The position numbers were made by a program, and so were the translations under genes. The notes beneath the pieces were generated by a model. The model was given only the letters and a program-made list of their open reading frames with translations, ran no database searches and was not told where the DNA came from. DNA of 64,000 nt from Bacteroidales bacterium (GTDB lineage Bacteria; Bacteroidota; Bacteroidia; Bacteroidales; CG2-30-32-10): the NCBI GenBank assembly GCA_035353855.1, contig DAOQAK010000002.1, positions 1-64,000 on the forward strand, read 5' to 3'. Below are positions 15,869-24,969 of this stretch, piece by piece; within the stretch, counting starts at the first letter, position 1; the number at the start of each line of letters is the position of its first letter.

Positions 15869-18319
15869 ATGAAAATTTCATACAATTGGCTTAAGCAATA
15901 TTTGAATTTTGATGCAAATCCACAAGATCTTTCGGAAGTACTTACCGGATGCGGGTTAGAAGTGGAAGCACTTGAAGAATATTCCAGTATAAAAGGTGGA
16001 TTAAAGGGATGTTTTATAGGAGAAGTAAAAACTAAAGAAAAACATCCTGATGCGGATAAGCTCAGTATTACAACTGTTGATATTGGTCGTGCCGAATTAT
16101 TACATATTGTTTGTGGCGCACCTAATGTTGAAGCCGGACAGAAGGTAGTTGTGGCAACCATTGGTACAACATTATATACAGCAAAAGGAGAATTAGAACT
16201 TAAGAAAGCAAAAATTCGCGGACAGGTTTCGGAAGGTATGATTTGCGCTGAAGACGAACTGGGCATTGGTGATTCTCATGCAGGAATTATGGTTCTTGAT
16301 GCAAATGTAAAAATTGGAATTCCGGCTGCTGAATATTTTAATATTGAAAATGATTGGGTTTTTGAAATTGGATTAACTCCAAATCGTGCTGATGCCACTT
16401 CGCATATTGGTGTTGCCCGTGATATTGCTGCTGTTCTAAATGTTTATAATAAAAAGAAGTATTCATATATTTTTCCTGATATAAGTAATTTTAAAATTGA
16501 TAATAACAATCTGAAAATTGATGTGATTGTTGATGATACTATTGCTTGTCCACGTTATGCCGGAATAACAGTATCTGATATTAGAGTAACCGAATCGCCG
16601 GAATGGCTTAAAAACAGGCTTAAAGCTGTTGGTCTTCGTCCGATAAATAATATTGTAGATATTACAAATTTCGTTTTGTTAGAAACAGGTCAACCGCTTC
16701 ATGCGTTCGATGCAGAGCAGATTTCAGGGCAGAAAGTTATTGTGAAAAAAATGAATGAGGGAACAAAATTCATCACGCTTGATGAAGTAGAACGTACATT
16801 AACCTCACGTGATCTGATGATTTGTAACGAAAATGAAGGAATGTGTATAGCCGGTGTTTTCGGGGGAATGAAATCAGGAGTGAGCGAAAAAACAAGAAGT
16901 GTTTTTATTGAAAGCGCTTACTTTGATCCGGTTCATGTTCGTAAAACCTCAAAATATCACGGATTAAAAACAGATGCATCATTTCGTTTCGAAAGAGGTG
17001 TTGACCCAAACATGGTTATCGTTGCTTTGAAACGTGCGGCATTACTAATGAAAGAAATTGCCGGCGGAAAAATTTCTTCGGAAATTGTTGACATTTATCC
17101 TATACCGATAGAAGATTTTAAAGTCAATATTAAATTTGCTAATGTTGACAAGCTTATTGGGAAGAAAATTGAAAAGGATATAATTAAAAATATACTTACA
17201 TCTCTTGATATTAAAATAGTTTCAGAAAATAATGAAAGCCTCGAATTATCAGTGCCTCCATTCAAGGTTGATGTACAACGTGAAGCGGATGTGATTGAAG
17301 AGATACTTCGTATTTATGGTTATAACAACATAGAAGTGCCTGAAACATTTCGTATTTCTTCATCAAAAGCACCCGATCCTGATAAAGAAAAACTTCAAAG
17401 TAAAATATCGGATTACCTTTGCAGTAATGGCTTTTATGAGATCATGAATAATTCATTAACGAATGAAAAATATATTAATGGTTTAAACTCGTTAAAGCCC
17501 GAAAACAATGTGATAATATTAAATGCATTAAGCACTGAGCTTGGGATCATGCGCCAGTCAATGCTTTTCGGGGGACTGGAATCGGTTTCATATAATCATA
17601 ACAGGAAGAATTTTAACCTGAAATTTTTTGAATTCGGAAGAACATATAAATATTTGCCGGGAGAAAATGATTTAAAATGTTATGTTGAAAATGAACAACT
17701 GGCAATAATCCTCACAGGTAATATAGAAGCAGAGAACTGGAATACCGGTAAAGGAAAGGCTGTTGATTTTTATTACCTGAAAGCTTTTGTAAATAATATT
17801 TTTGCAAATATCGGAATCAATAATCGTGAATTTTCAGTAAGAGAAATCTCAAATGATTTGATTGCAGAGGGTTTTGAGTATTCGTATAATAAAACGGTAG
17901 TTGCCGGATTTGGCAAAATAGAAAAAAATATTTTGAAAAAATTCGATATCAAGCAAGATGTTTATTATGCAGAAATTGAATGGGCACAGTTTATTTTATT
18001 AAGTTCCAGAAACAAAGTTAAATATTCAGATGTATCTAAATTTCCTGAAGTAAGAAGGGATCTTGCATTGGTAATTGATAATTCGGTGAAGTTTTCACAA
18101 ATAGAAGAGCTGGCATACAAAACAGTACCAGCACTGTTAAAGGAAGTAAATCTTTTTGATATTTATAAAGATGAAAAAATAGGCAGCAATAAAAAATCAT
18201 ATGCGGTAAGTTTTATAATTCAGGACAAAGAGAAAACCCTTACCGATACTGAGACAGATTCAATTATGAATAAACTCATTGCTGTATTTTCTGATGAATT
18301 AAATGCTAATCTCAGGTAA
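15869..18319 (+). CDS. pheT: Phenylalanyl-tRNA synthetase beta subunit
   Basis: This 816-residue protein is the large subunit of the alpha2-beta2 enzyme that charges tRNA-Phe. Domains in order: N-terminal segment MKISYNWLKQYLNF, EMAP-like tRNA-binding domain (about 40-155, EVKTKEKHPDADKL), B3/B4 editing domain (about 210-390), B5 domain (about 400-475), catalytic-like core (about 480-700) and a C-terminal ferredoxin-fold anticodon-binding domain (about 725-815, KFPEVRRDLALVID). The length is normal. pheS is not in the window. The next gene starts five bases after the stop, implying cotranscription. Confidence 0.96.
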   Translation: MKISYNWLKQYLNFDANPQDLSEVLTGCGLEVEALEEYSSIKGGLKGCFIGEVKTKEKHPDADKLSITTVDIGRAELLHIVCGAPNVEAGQKVVVATIGTTLYTAKGELELKKAKIRGQVSEGMICAEDELGIGDSHAGIMVLDANVKIGIPAAEYFNIENDWVFEIGLTPNRADATSHIGVARDIAAVLNVYNKKKYSYIFPDISNFKIDNNNLKIDVIVDDTIACPRYAGITVSDIRVTESPEWLKNRLKAVGLRPINNIVDITNFVLLETGQPLHAFDAEQISGQKVIVKKMNEGTKFITLDEVERTLTSRDLMICNENEGMCIAGVFGGMKSGVSEKTRSVFIESAYFDPVHVRKTSKYHGLKTDASFRFERGVDPNMVIVALKRAALLMKEIAGGKISSEIVDIYPIPIEDFKVNIKFANVDKLIGKKIEKDIIKNILTSLDIKIVSENNESLELSVPPFKVDVQREADVIEEILRIYGYNNIEVPETFRISSSKAPDPDKEKLQSKISDYLCSNGFYEIMNNSLTNEKYINGLNSLKPENNVIILNALSTELGIMRQSMLFGGLESVSYNHNRKNFNLKFFEFGRTYKYLPGENDLKCYVENEQLAIILTGNIEAENWNTGKGKAVDFYYLKAFVNNIFANIGINNREFSVREISNDLIAEGFEYSYNKTVVAGFGKIEKNILKKFDIKQDVYYAEIEWAQFILLSSRNKVKYSDVSKFPEVRRDLALVIDNSVKFSQIEELAYKTVPALLKEVNLFDIYKDEKIGSNKKSYAVSFIIQDKEKTLTDTETDSIMNKLIAVFSDELNANLR

Positions 18320-18324
18320 TAGAA

Positions 18325-19089
18325 ATGATGATGAATGTTCTGTATAGCCAGGTTTTTCAGTACATTGCATGGATACTTATTGCTGTAGTTGTTATAATAA
18401 TGATTCGTTATTTCTGGCTTTCTATTTATGAAAAATCATATTATCCTGAACAGTGGTCATACTTTTTGAAAAAAAATAAAGTTCCCGAAACTCTTGTTCA
18501 GCTTGAGAAAGCGTATGATGACAAGATACGGTTTTATAATTTCTGGTTCCAGGTTGAACGGTTAAAAAATGAAAACATAAAAGGTTCATTTGCGGAATTA
18601 GGAGTTTACAAAGGTGAAACAGCGAAGATCATTCATGAAATGGATAAGTCGCGAAAACTGTTTCTTTTCGATACTTTTGAAGGATTTAAAAAAGAAGATT
18701 TGAAAAATGAAACGGGTGAGGCAGCAACATATTCCACAAAAAATTTTGCTGATACTCATGAAAAAAAAGTTCTGGAATATATAAACGGCGACAGCCATAT
18801 TATCATTAAAAAAGGTCATTTTCCTGGTACTACAGAGGGGTTGGAAAAAGAGGTTTATGCTTTTGTAAATATTGATGCCGATCTATATAATTCAATAAAA
18901 GAAGGCTGCAATTATTTTTATCCTCGTTTATCTCCCGGTGGAGTTATGATCATTCATGATTATAATCACAAGTGGGAAGGTGCTATGAAAGCAGTAAATG
19001 AATTTGTAAAAAATATCCCTGAGAACTTAATTGAAATTGCCGATATGCATGGCTCGGTGATGATAATTAAAAATAAAAAATTAGCTTAA
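18325..19089 (+). CDS. Membrane-anchored TylF/macrocin-type O-methyltransferase-like protein
   Basis: This 254-residue protein starts with one membrane helix (about 11-32, YIAWILIAVVVIIMIRYFWL). The remainder is a SAM-dependent methyltransferase of the TylF family: FAELGVYKGETAKIIHEM (SAM-binding loop), LFLFDTFEGFKKED, FVNIDADLYNSIKEG and GGVMIIHDYNHKWEGAMKAV. Family members methylate sugar hydroxyls in natural products or polysaccharides; the substrate here is unknown. The anchor suggests action at the inner membrane, perhaps on surface glycans. It follows pheT by five bases and its 3' end overlaps the convergent RlpA-like gene by nine bases. ATG codons at 18325, 18328 and 18331 leave the exact start open. 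Confidence 0.7.
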   Translation: MMMNVLYSQVFQYIAWILIAVVVIIMIRYFWLSIYEKSYYPEQWSYFLKKNKVPETLVQLEKAYDDKIRFYNFWFQVERLKNENIKGSFAELGVYKGETAKIIHEMDKSRKLFLFDTFEGFKKEDLKNETGEAATYSTKNFADTHEKKVLEYINGDSHIIIKKGHFPGTTEGLEKEVYAFVNIDADLYNSIKEGCNYFYPRLSPGGVMIIHDYNHKWEGAMKAVNEFVKNIPENLIEIADMHGSVMIIKNKKLA

Positions 19090-19695
19090 GGATTTCTGAA
19101 ACCTTAGTAAATACAAGCTATTAATAACAAACCATTTTTGTTTTTCCTTGTATTTATTTTTTAGCTGCAACATTCTTATCTGTGCAGTAATTATATTTCC
19201 AAAAATATAATTTTCAAAAGGTCGTAAATTGAATTTTTTTAAAACGATATTACATTTAACAGAAATACTGTCGGGCGAAATATTCTGTAAAATATTTTCA
19301 GTATAAGGAGTAATGTAATTTAAATCACTTTCGGTGATCACTTCTAATTTTATTTTAGCAATGCCCGACGCAATCATATCAATTTTTTTGGCTGCTGCCT
19401 GCGAAAGATCGATAATGCGGTTGCTGTATTTCGGACAGCGGTCATTAATTTTTACAATCACATATTTATTATTGTAAAGATTGGTGATTTTTACCAGTGT
19501 TTGAAGAGGCAAAGTAGCATGGGCTGCTGTGTATTTTTTATTATCAAAGATTTCACCACTTGAAGTTTTGTGTCCCTGGAAAGCGTGATGATAATATGTA
19601 GCATGCCCCGTTTGCTCTATTTTTTGGGCATTCGCAATAAAACAAAATAAAATAAAAATGAAAATAAATAACGCTTTTCTCTTATTCAGAGTCAT
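19081..19695 (-). CDS. RlpA-like double-psi beta-barrel protein
   Basis: This 204-residue protein has a signal peptide (cleavage near ANAQ, residue 24) without a lipobox cysteine. Residues 28-118 form the RlpA double-psi beta-barrel: GHATYYHHAFQGHKTSSGE, AAHATLPLQTLVKITNL, VIVKINDRCPKYSNRIIDLS. RlpA proteins of some bacteria cleave naked glycan strands at the septum; here the usual NDRGP is NDRCP and there is no SPOR domain, so septal targeting is not evident. The C-terminal 85 residues are unassigned and basic at the end. It is convergent with the methyltransferase gene. Confidence 0.8.
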   Translation of the reverse strand: MTLNKRKALFIFIFILFCFIANAQKIEQTGHATYYHHAFQGHKTSSGEIFDNKKYTAAHATLPLQTLVKITNLYNNKYVIVKINDRCPKYSNRIIDLSQAAAKKIDMIASGIAKIKLEVITESDLNYITPYTENILQNISPDSISVKCNIVLKKFNLRPFENYIFGNIITAQIRMLQLKNKYKEKQKWFVINSLYLLRFQKSLS

Positions 19696-19930
19696 CGTTT
19701 ATGATTTGGTTAAACTTAAATTATTTTTACTTTTATATTAGAAACAAAATATCTTAAAAACTTTTAAATACTTATGTGGCTTGAAGCCGGTAATTATATT
19801 AATCAGACAAATAATAACATCAGGGCTGCAAATATATAAAATATATTTAATATGTTAAAATTCAGATGATACAGTAAATAAAATAAACTTTTCTGTATTT
19901 TTTTTAACTTTACAATCTAATCAACAATTA

Positions 19931-21616
19931 ATGTTTATGAATTATATCCTGGATATATTGTCACTTATTGGAATAGTTGGATTATTCCTTTTCAGCATGA
20001 AACTGATGAGTGAGAGCTTGCAAAAAATTGCAGGTAATGGGATGAGGAATATTATCAAATATATTGCTTCATCACGTTTTAAAGCTGTAATGTCAGGAAT
20101 AATACTTACCGCATTAATACAGGCTTCAGCAGTTGTAACAGTAATGACCGTAAGTTTTGTTAATGCAGGCATGTTGTCACTTACTGAATCGATAGGGATT
20201 ATAATGGGTGCTAACATTGGGACAACAATAAAAGGATGGCTTATTTCAATGGTTGGATTAAATACAGATATGGGTGTAATTGCTTTACCGATTTTAGGAT
20301 TAACTTTTCCATTTCTTTTTTCAAAGAGCAACACAAAAAGAAACTGGAGTGGATTTGCAGTAGGATTGGCGCTGCTTTTCATAAGTCTCGATTTTTTGAA
20401 AATGTTTTTCGTGGGCATGAAAGAAAACACAGCGATTTTTGAATTTTTATCAGGGCTGACAAGTTATGGCACTGGTTCAATATTAATTTTTGTTTTTGTG
20501 GGGCTTATTATTTCTGCTCTTGTACAATCGTCGAGTGCTGCTTTTGCAGTAACCATAGTGTTATGTAGCGAAGGTTGGATACCTTTTGAATTGGGCGCTG
20601 CAATGATTTTAGGTGAAAACATCGGAACAACAATTACGGCTAATATTGCAGCAATAGTAGCCAATGCAAAAGCAAAACGAGCAGCATTATCGCATACTTT
20701 GTTTAATGTTATTGGTGTGATATGGGCTGTTATTATTTTTCATTGGCTATTAAAAGGCATAGAATGGGCAACAATAGAAATACAGGGAACATCGCCTTAC
20801 GAAAACAATAATGCCATTCCTGTTGCATTTACTGTTCTTCATTCGGCGTTCAATATAATTAATACAATTCTATTGGTAGGATTCATTCCCGGGCTTGTTA
20901 AGCTTACTGAATGGATTATTCCTGTGAGAAAAACAGAGGATGAAACTACAAAATTGAAATACATCCAATCACAATTTTCTTCTTCTGAAATGCAATTCAT
21001 GGAAGCCAAAAAAGAAATTGCATCTTTTGCCCGTCGTGGGAAAAAGCTTTTCGCGCTTCTTCCATCACTAATTCTTGAAAAAGATGAAAAAGAATATGAA
21101 AAGATTTTTCAAAAAATAAAAGAACAGGAAGATATGATGGATAAAATGGAAGATGAGATAAATGATTATTTGAATATTATTTATTCGGGAGAATTGAGTG
21201 AGAAAGGATTGAAAAAAGTTAAATCAATGCAGCGTATAGCTAAAGAGTTGGAGAGTATTGGCGATACGGTTTATCATATGGCTAAAAGTATAAATCGGAA
21301 AAACAAGGAAAAAGTTTGGTTCAATCAATACCAGCGCGATAATATTAAAAATATGTATGACCTTTTATTTAAGGCTTGCGATGTGATGATTGAAAATCTT
21401 GATAGTGATTACGACAGTGTTGCTATTGACAAAGCGCAAATGCTCGAACTTCAAATCAATAAGTTGCGTAAAGATTTATTGAAAGAAAATTTTGAAAAAA
21501 TTGATGAAGAATATAATACTAAAAGTACAGTAGTATACTTTGATCTGATAGGTTCTTCCGAAAAAATGGCAGACCATATTTTTAATATAAACCAGGCTAT
21601 TGCAGGGTTGAAATAA
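19931..21616 (+). CDS. Na+/phosphate cotransporter family protein with PhoU-like tail
   Basis: This 561-residue inner-membrane protein has the two inverted Na/Pi-cotransporter repeats (PF02690): one around QASAVVTVMTVSFVNAGML with MGANIGTTIKGW, and the second around QSSSAAFAVTIVLCSEGWI with LGENIGTTITANIAA. The QSS/QAS and GANIGTT/GENIGTT motifs mark the two substrate-binding halves. After the membrane part, about 345-561 is an acidic, helical PhoU-like domain, as in bacterial NptA-type proteins. Phosphate import is inferred from the family. It is a single gene, preceded by a TAACTTTA element at 19905-19912 and convergent with a lipoprotein gene three bases away. Confidence 0.88.
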   Translation: MFMNYILDILSLIGIVGLFLFSMKLMSESLQKIAGNGMRNIIKYIASSRFKAVMSGIILTALIQASAVVTVMTVSFVNAGMLSLTESIGIIMGANIGTTIKGWLISMVGLNTDMGVIALPILGLTFPFLFSKSNTKRNWSGFAVGLALLFISLDFLKMFFVGMKENTAIFEFLSGLTSYGTGSILIFVFVGLIISALVQSSSAAFAVTIVLCSEGWIPFELGAAMILGENIGTTITANIAAIVANAKAKRAALSHTLFNVIGVIWAVIIFHWLLKGIEWATIEIQGTSPYENNNAIPVAFTVLHSAFNIINTILLVGFIPGLVKLTEWIIPVRKTEDETTKLKYIQSQFSSSEMQFMEAKKEIASFARRGKKLFALLPSLILEKDEKEYEKIFQKIKEQEDMMDKMEDEINDYLNIIYSGELSEKGLKKVKSMQRIAKELESIGDTVYHMAKSINRKNKEKVWFNQYQRDNIKNMYDLLFKACDVMIENLDSDYDSVAIDKAQMLELQINKLRKDLLKENFEKIDEEYNTKSTVVYFDLIGSSEKMADHIFNINQAIAGLK

Positions 21617-21619
21617 AAA

Positions 21620-22129
21620 TTATTTCTTTATTATAATATCAGGAGTTCTTATTGTATTACTCAGATTGAGCGAACGGTCGGCTATCTGAACATCAAAGCA
21701 AATGGTATCGTACGGAGAATTATAATTATTGATATTAAGTTCAATTTCCACATCTCCTTTTATTGATTTGTTTACTCCGTGAGGCGTAACTACCGGAATG
21801 CGCGAATTATTTGTCATAGGCAATTCAACAGCTACATACGTTCCTTTTTGTTTTTCGTAATACGTGATAAAAAGATTATAATACCACTGACTACCGGTAT
21901 TGTAAGGATATAAAGTGTCGGAAGGTGCCAGACCTATATCGCCATCCCCGTCAGTAAAGGAGAACTTTAGAATTCCTTTATCATCAAAATTTTGGAGATT
22001 GTCAATTTTTAGGAAATTAACATATTCAATGTAAGGAATGATAGGATATTCAACTTTCTCTTTGCATGAAAATAAGAGTGCAGATATCGAAAAAATAAGA
22101 ATAAATAGTATTTTTGATAGCGCTTTCAT
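21620..22129 (-). CDS. Conserved lipoprotein, unknown function
   Basis: This protein of about 169 residues has a lipoprotein signal (MKALSKILFILIFSISALLF then SCKEK) with the lipidated cysteine near residue 22. The frame extends eight codons upstream, but the ATG at 22129 begins the signal peptide. The mature part has the motif LKFSFTDGDGDIGL, a calcium-loop-like acidic stretch I associate with small lipoproteins of Bacteroidota, then a predicted beta-rich domain ending NTIRTPDIIIKK. Function is unknown. It is divergent from the LuxE-like gene. Confidence 0.7.
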   Translation of the reverse strand: MKALSKILFILIFSISALLFSCKEKVEYPIIPYIEYVNFLKIDNLQNFDDKGILKFSFTDGDGDIGLAPSDTLYPYNTGSQWYYNLFITYYEKQKGTYVAVELPMTNNSRIPVVTPHGVNKSIKGDVEIELNINNYNSPYDTICFDVQIADRSLNLSNTIRTPDIIIKK

Positions 22130-22186
22130 AATAAATGTATTGTAAAAGTACATATTTTAACGAAAAAATACAAAGCTTATTATAAA

Positions 22187-23173
22187 TTGAATAATAAAGA
22201 AGAAATATTTAAAATTAATACAGAAGAAGAATTCAATCGTATTTCTTTAGAAGTTTTTAAATATCAATTTGAGATAAATAAGGTATATCAAAGATTTGCT
22301 AAATGTTTTATACAAAACAGCGATGATGTAAAAAATTATTTTGACATCCCATTTCTCCCTATTGAATTTTTTAAAAAAGAAAAAATTATTTGCACTGATA
22401 CTTTGCCGGAGATTGTTTTCAGGAGCAGCGGTACATCGGGTATTGGTGAAAGCTGTCATTATGTTTCCGATTTATCAGTTTATAAAACAAGCGCTGTTAA
22501 AGGATTTGAAATGATTTATGGTTCTTTAAACGACTACACCATACTTGCATTACTTCCCTCGTACCTTGAACGCAGCAATTCATCACTGGTGTGGATGATT
22601 GAACATTTTATTTCATTAAGTGATTACAAAAACGATTGCGGTTTTTTCCTGGATGATCATAATACATTAATAAAAAAAATAAAAATATTAAAAGATTTAC
22701 CTTCGCGAAAGGTACTGCTATTGGGCGTTTCTTACGCGTTGCTTGATTTAGCTGAAAAAATAAATTTCTCTTTAGAAAATATTATTGTGATGGAAACCGG
22801 TGGTATGAAAGGAAAGCGCAAAGAAATGGTTCGTGAAGAATTACATGAAATACTTTGTGAAAAGATAGGAATTGCTGCTGTTCATTCGGAATATGGCATG
22901 ACAGAAATGCTCTCGCAGGCTTATTCACAGGGAAATGGAAAATTCAAATGTCCTCCGTGGATGAAAATTCTTATACGAGAAACCAACGATCCGCTTACAT
23001 TTGCAACTACAGGAAAAACGGGTGGCATAAATATTATTGACCTTGCAAATATTAATTCCTGTTCGTTTATTGCAACACAGGATTTAGGGAAACTCCATAA
23101 TGATGAAACGTTCGAGGTACTTGGAAGGTTTGACAGCAGCGATGTTCGCGGTTGTAACCTGATGGTAAATTAA
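22187..23173 (+). CDS. LuxE-like acyl-protein synthetase / adenylating enzyme
   Basis: This 328-residue protein resembles LuxE (PF04443), the ATP-dependent acyl-protein synthetase, and more widely the ANL adenylating enzymes. FRSSGTSG (78-85) is the phosphate-binding loop and HSEYGMTEMLSQAY (233-246) contains the YGMTE adenylation motif; the end GRFDSSDVRGCNLMV is the hinge-like region. No luxC or luxD reductase partner is nearby, so bioluminescence is not implied; an acyl-activating role in lipid or natural-product metabolism is inferred. The start is a TTG at 22187 with no upstream in-frame ATG, so the exact start is uncertain. Confidence 0.7.
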   Translation: MNNKEEIFKINTEEEFNRISLEVFKYQFEINKVYQRFAKCFIQNSDDVKNYFDIPFLPIEFFKKEKIICTDTLPEIVFRSSGTSGIGESCHYVSDLSVYKTSAVKGFEMIYGSLNDYTILALLPSYLERSNSSLVWMIEHFISLSDYKNDCGFFLDDHNTLIKKIKILKDLPSRKVLLLGVSYALLDLAEKINFSLENIIVMETGGMKGKRKEMVREELHEILCEKIGIAAVHSEYGMTEMLSQAYSQGNGKFKCPPWMKILIRETNDPLTFATTGKTGGINIIDLANINSCSFIATQDLGKLHNDETFEVLGRFDSSDVRGCNLMVN

Positions 23174-23202
23174 AAATTAAAAAGATTTTAGTCATTGAAT
23201 AA

Positions 23203-23238
23203 AAAAAGCGAAACAATAATTTGTTTCGCCCGCTTTTT
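23203..23238. terminator. Bidirectional terminator between the LuxE-like gene and pepT
   Basis: AAAAAGC-GAAAC (23203-23214) pairs with GTTTC and GCTTTTT (23223-23238) across a small bulge. A on one flank and T on the other suits both convergent genes. Confidence 0.7.
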
Positions 23239-23257
23239 ATTATATGTAATGATAAAA

Positions 23258-24484
23258 TTATTTCGAATACAATGCAATAATTTTCAAAATAACCTGGACT
23301 GCCTTTTCCATGCTTTCCACAGGAACATATTCCATTTTACCGTGGAAGTTATGTCCGCCTGCAAATATGTTGGGGCAGGGAAGTCCCATGAATGAAAGTC
23401 TTGCGCCATCGGTTCCTCCGCGGATAGGAACAACTTTCGGAACAATGCCAATTTCTTCCATTGCTTTTTTTGCGGTTTCAACAATGTGAAATGTTTTTTC
23501 AACTTGTTCACGCATGTTGTAATATTGATCTTTTATTTCAAGAACGACTGTATTTTCGCGGTATTTGGCGTTCATGTAATCGACCGTTTGTTTGATGAAA
23601 ACTTTTTTAGCTTCAAATTTTTTACGGTCATGATCGCGGATGATATATTGGATGCTGGCATTTTCAACACTGCCTTCCATTTTTATCAGATGATAAAATC
23701 CTTCATAATCCTGTGTGAATTCAGGTCTTTCATTAACAGGTAACATGGCGTTGAATTCCATGGCGAGAATCATTGCATTTATCATTTTATCCTTAGCATA
23801 CCCGGGATGAATGTTTCTTCCGTTGAAAATAACTTTAGCATGAGCGGCATTGAAATTTTCATATTCAAGTTCCCCAATACCGCCGCCATCCATGGTATAA
23901 GCAAATTCTGCATTGAATTTTTCCACATCGAATTTATCAACGCCGCGACCTATTTCTTCATCAGGAGTAAACCCAATTTTTATTGTTCCGTGTTTTATTT
24001 CAGGATGGTCAATTAAAAATTTTACGGCAGTCATTATTTCAGCAATTCCTGCTTTATCATCGGCGCCAAGTAATGTATTTCCATCAGTAGTTATTAGTGT
24101 TTGTCCTATGTATTCTAATAATTCAGGAAATTCTTTAGTGGAAAGAACAATATTTTTTGTTTGATTCAAAACAATATCTTTACCATCGAAATTTTGAAGG
24201 ATCTGCGGATTCACGTTAACACCGGGCATATCAGGGCTTGTGTCCATGTGAGCAATGAAACCTATTACAGGGATTTTCTTAGTAGTGTTAGCAGGAAGTG
24301 TAGCCATCAGGTAACAATGTTCATCGAGTGAAACATCTTTCAGCCCCATTTCCTGAAGTTCGTTTTGTAATATCTTTGCAAGATCAAATTGTTTTGATGT
24401 GCTTGGATAAGTCTGTGAGTTATCATCAGACTGTGTATCGATTTTTATGTATTTCAAAAATCTTTCAAAAACTTCTTTTTTCAT
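23258..24484 (-). CDS. pepT: Peptidase T (tripeptidase)
   Basis: This 408-residue M20 metallopeptidase removes the N-terminal residue of tripeptides in the cytoplasm. Zinc ligands are visible: H79 in IAHMDTSPD (with D81), D142 in LLGADDKAG, the catalytic E176/E177 in TPDEEIGRG, D199 in YTMDGG, and H378 in AGGHNFHG. The dimerisation insert lies between about 210 and 320. Length and motifs match PepT rather than other M20 enzymes. The neighbouring OPT peptide transporter suggests a shared role in using peptides, though an inserted GxxExxY gene separates them. Confidence 0.95.
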   Translation of the reverse strand: MKKEVFERFLKYIKIDTQSDDNSQTYPSTSKQFDLAKILQNELQEMGLKDVSLDEHCYLMATLPANTTKKIPVIGFIAHMDTSPDMPGVNVNPQILQNFDGKDIVLNQTKNIVLSTKEFPELLEYIGQTLITTDGNTLLGADDKAGIAEIMTAVKFLIDHPEIKHGTIKIGFTPDEEIGRGVDKFDVEKFNAEFAYTMDGGGIGELEYENFNAAHAKVIFNGRNIHPGYAKDKMINAMILAMEFNAMLPVNERPEFTQDYEGFYHLIKMEGSVENASIQYIIRDHDRKKFEAKKVFIKQTVDYMNAKYRENTVVLEIKDQYYNMREQVEKTFHIVETAKKAMEEIGIVPKVVPIRGGTDGARLSFMGLPCPNIFAGGHNFHGKMEYVPVESMEKAVQVILKIIALYSK

Positions 24485-24504
24485 AAATAGTAATATTTAA
24501 AATT

Positions 24505-24966
24505 TAACCACAGAGAAAACTGAGTACGCACAAAGAGCACGGAGTTTAGTATCCATGTATTAATCGTTTGATACCATCTTTTAATTTAACTACATTAAAA
24601 TTTATTAGCAAACCAATTCTGCATTTAGATAACTTCAAATATGTCAAAACTTGTGCAACATGAATATCATTTATTGCATCAACTGATTTTATTTCAATAA
24701 CCACGCTATTTTCAACAAGTAAGTCAATCCTATAACCGCATTCCATTTTTATTTCTTCATAAATTAAAGGAAGTGGTTTTTCTTTTTCTACAACTAATCC
24801 TGATTTAATAAGTTCATAAAATAAACACTCTTTATAAGCAGACTCAAGTAAACCAGGACCAAGATTGCTATGAACTTTAATTGCACACCCAATAATCTTT
24901 TCCGTTATTTCATTTTCTTTCATTCTCTCTGTTGTTTCTGTGCCTGCTCGGTGAACTCTGTGGTTA
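24505..24966. repeat. Inverted repeats flanking the GxxExxY gene
   Basis: TAACCACAGAG at 24505-24515 and its exact complement at 24956-24966 bracket the GxxExxY gene. Homology continues inward in degenerate form for about 40 bases on each side (CACAGAG, GAG, GCACA motifs at matching positions). The right arm overlaps the 5' untranslated part of the GxxExxY gene and ends four bases from the OPT stop codon. Confidence 0.7.
24546..24923 (-). CDS. GxxExxY family protein
   Basis: This protein of about 125 residues contains the family signature GPGLLESAYKECLFYEL (GxxxExxY-type) and the nuclease-like core YRIDLLVENSVVIEIKSVDAI, with D, E and K placed as in PD-(D/E)xK folds. Its function is unknown; a nuclease role is inferred. 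The frame stays open to 25007 over the OPT stop, but that part only translates the inverted repeat (NHRVHRAGTETTER). The ATG at 24923 is therefore chosen. It sits as a unit between inverted repeats in the pepT-OPT interval. Confidence 0.75.
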   Translation of the reverse strand: MKENEITEKIIGCAIKVHSNLGPGLLESAYKECLFYELIKSGLVVEKEKPLPLIYEEIKMECGYRIDLLVENSVVIEIKSVDAINDIHVAQVLTYLKLSKCRIGLLINFNVVKLKDGIKRLIHGY

Positions 24967-24969
24967 TTT

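Noticed and set aside
22187..23173. Part of a bioluminescence (lux) operon
   Set aside because: Only a LuxE-like enzyme is present; no luxA, B, C or D genes are near.
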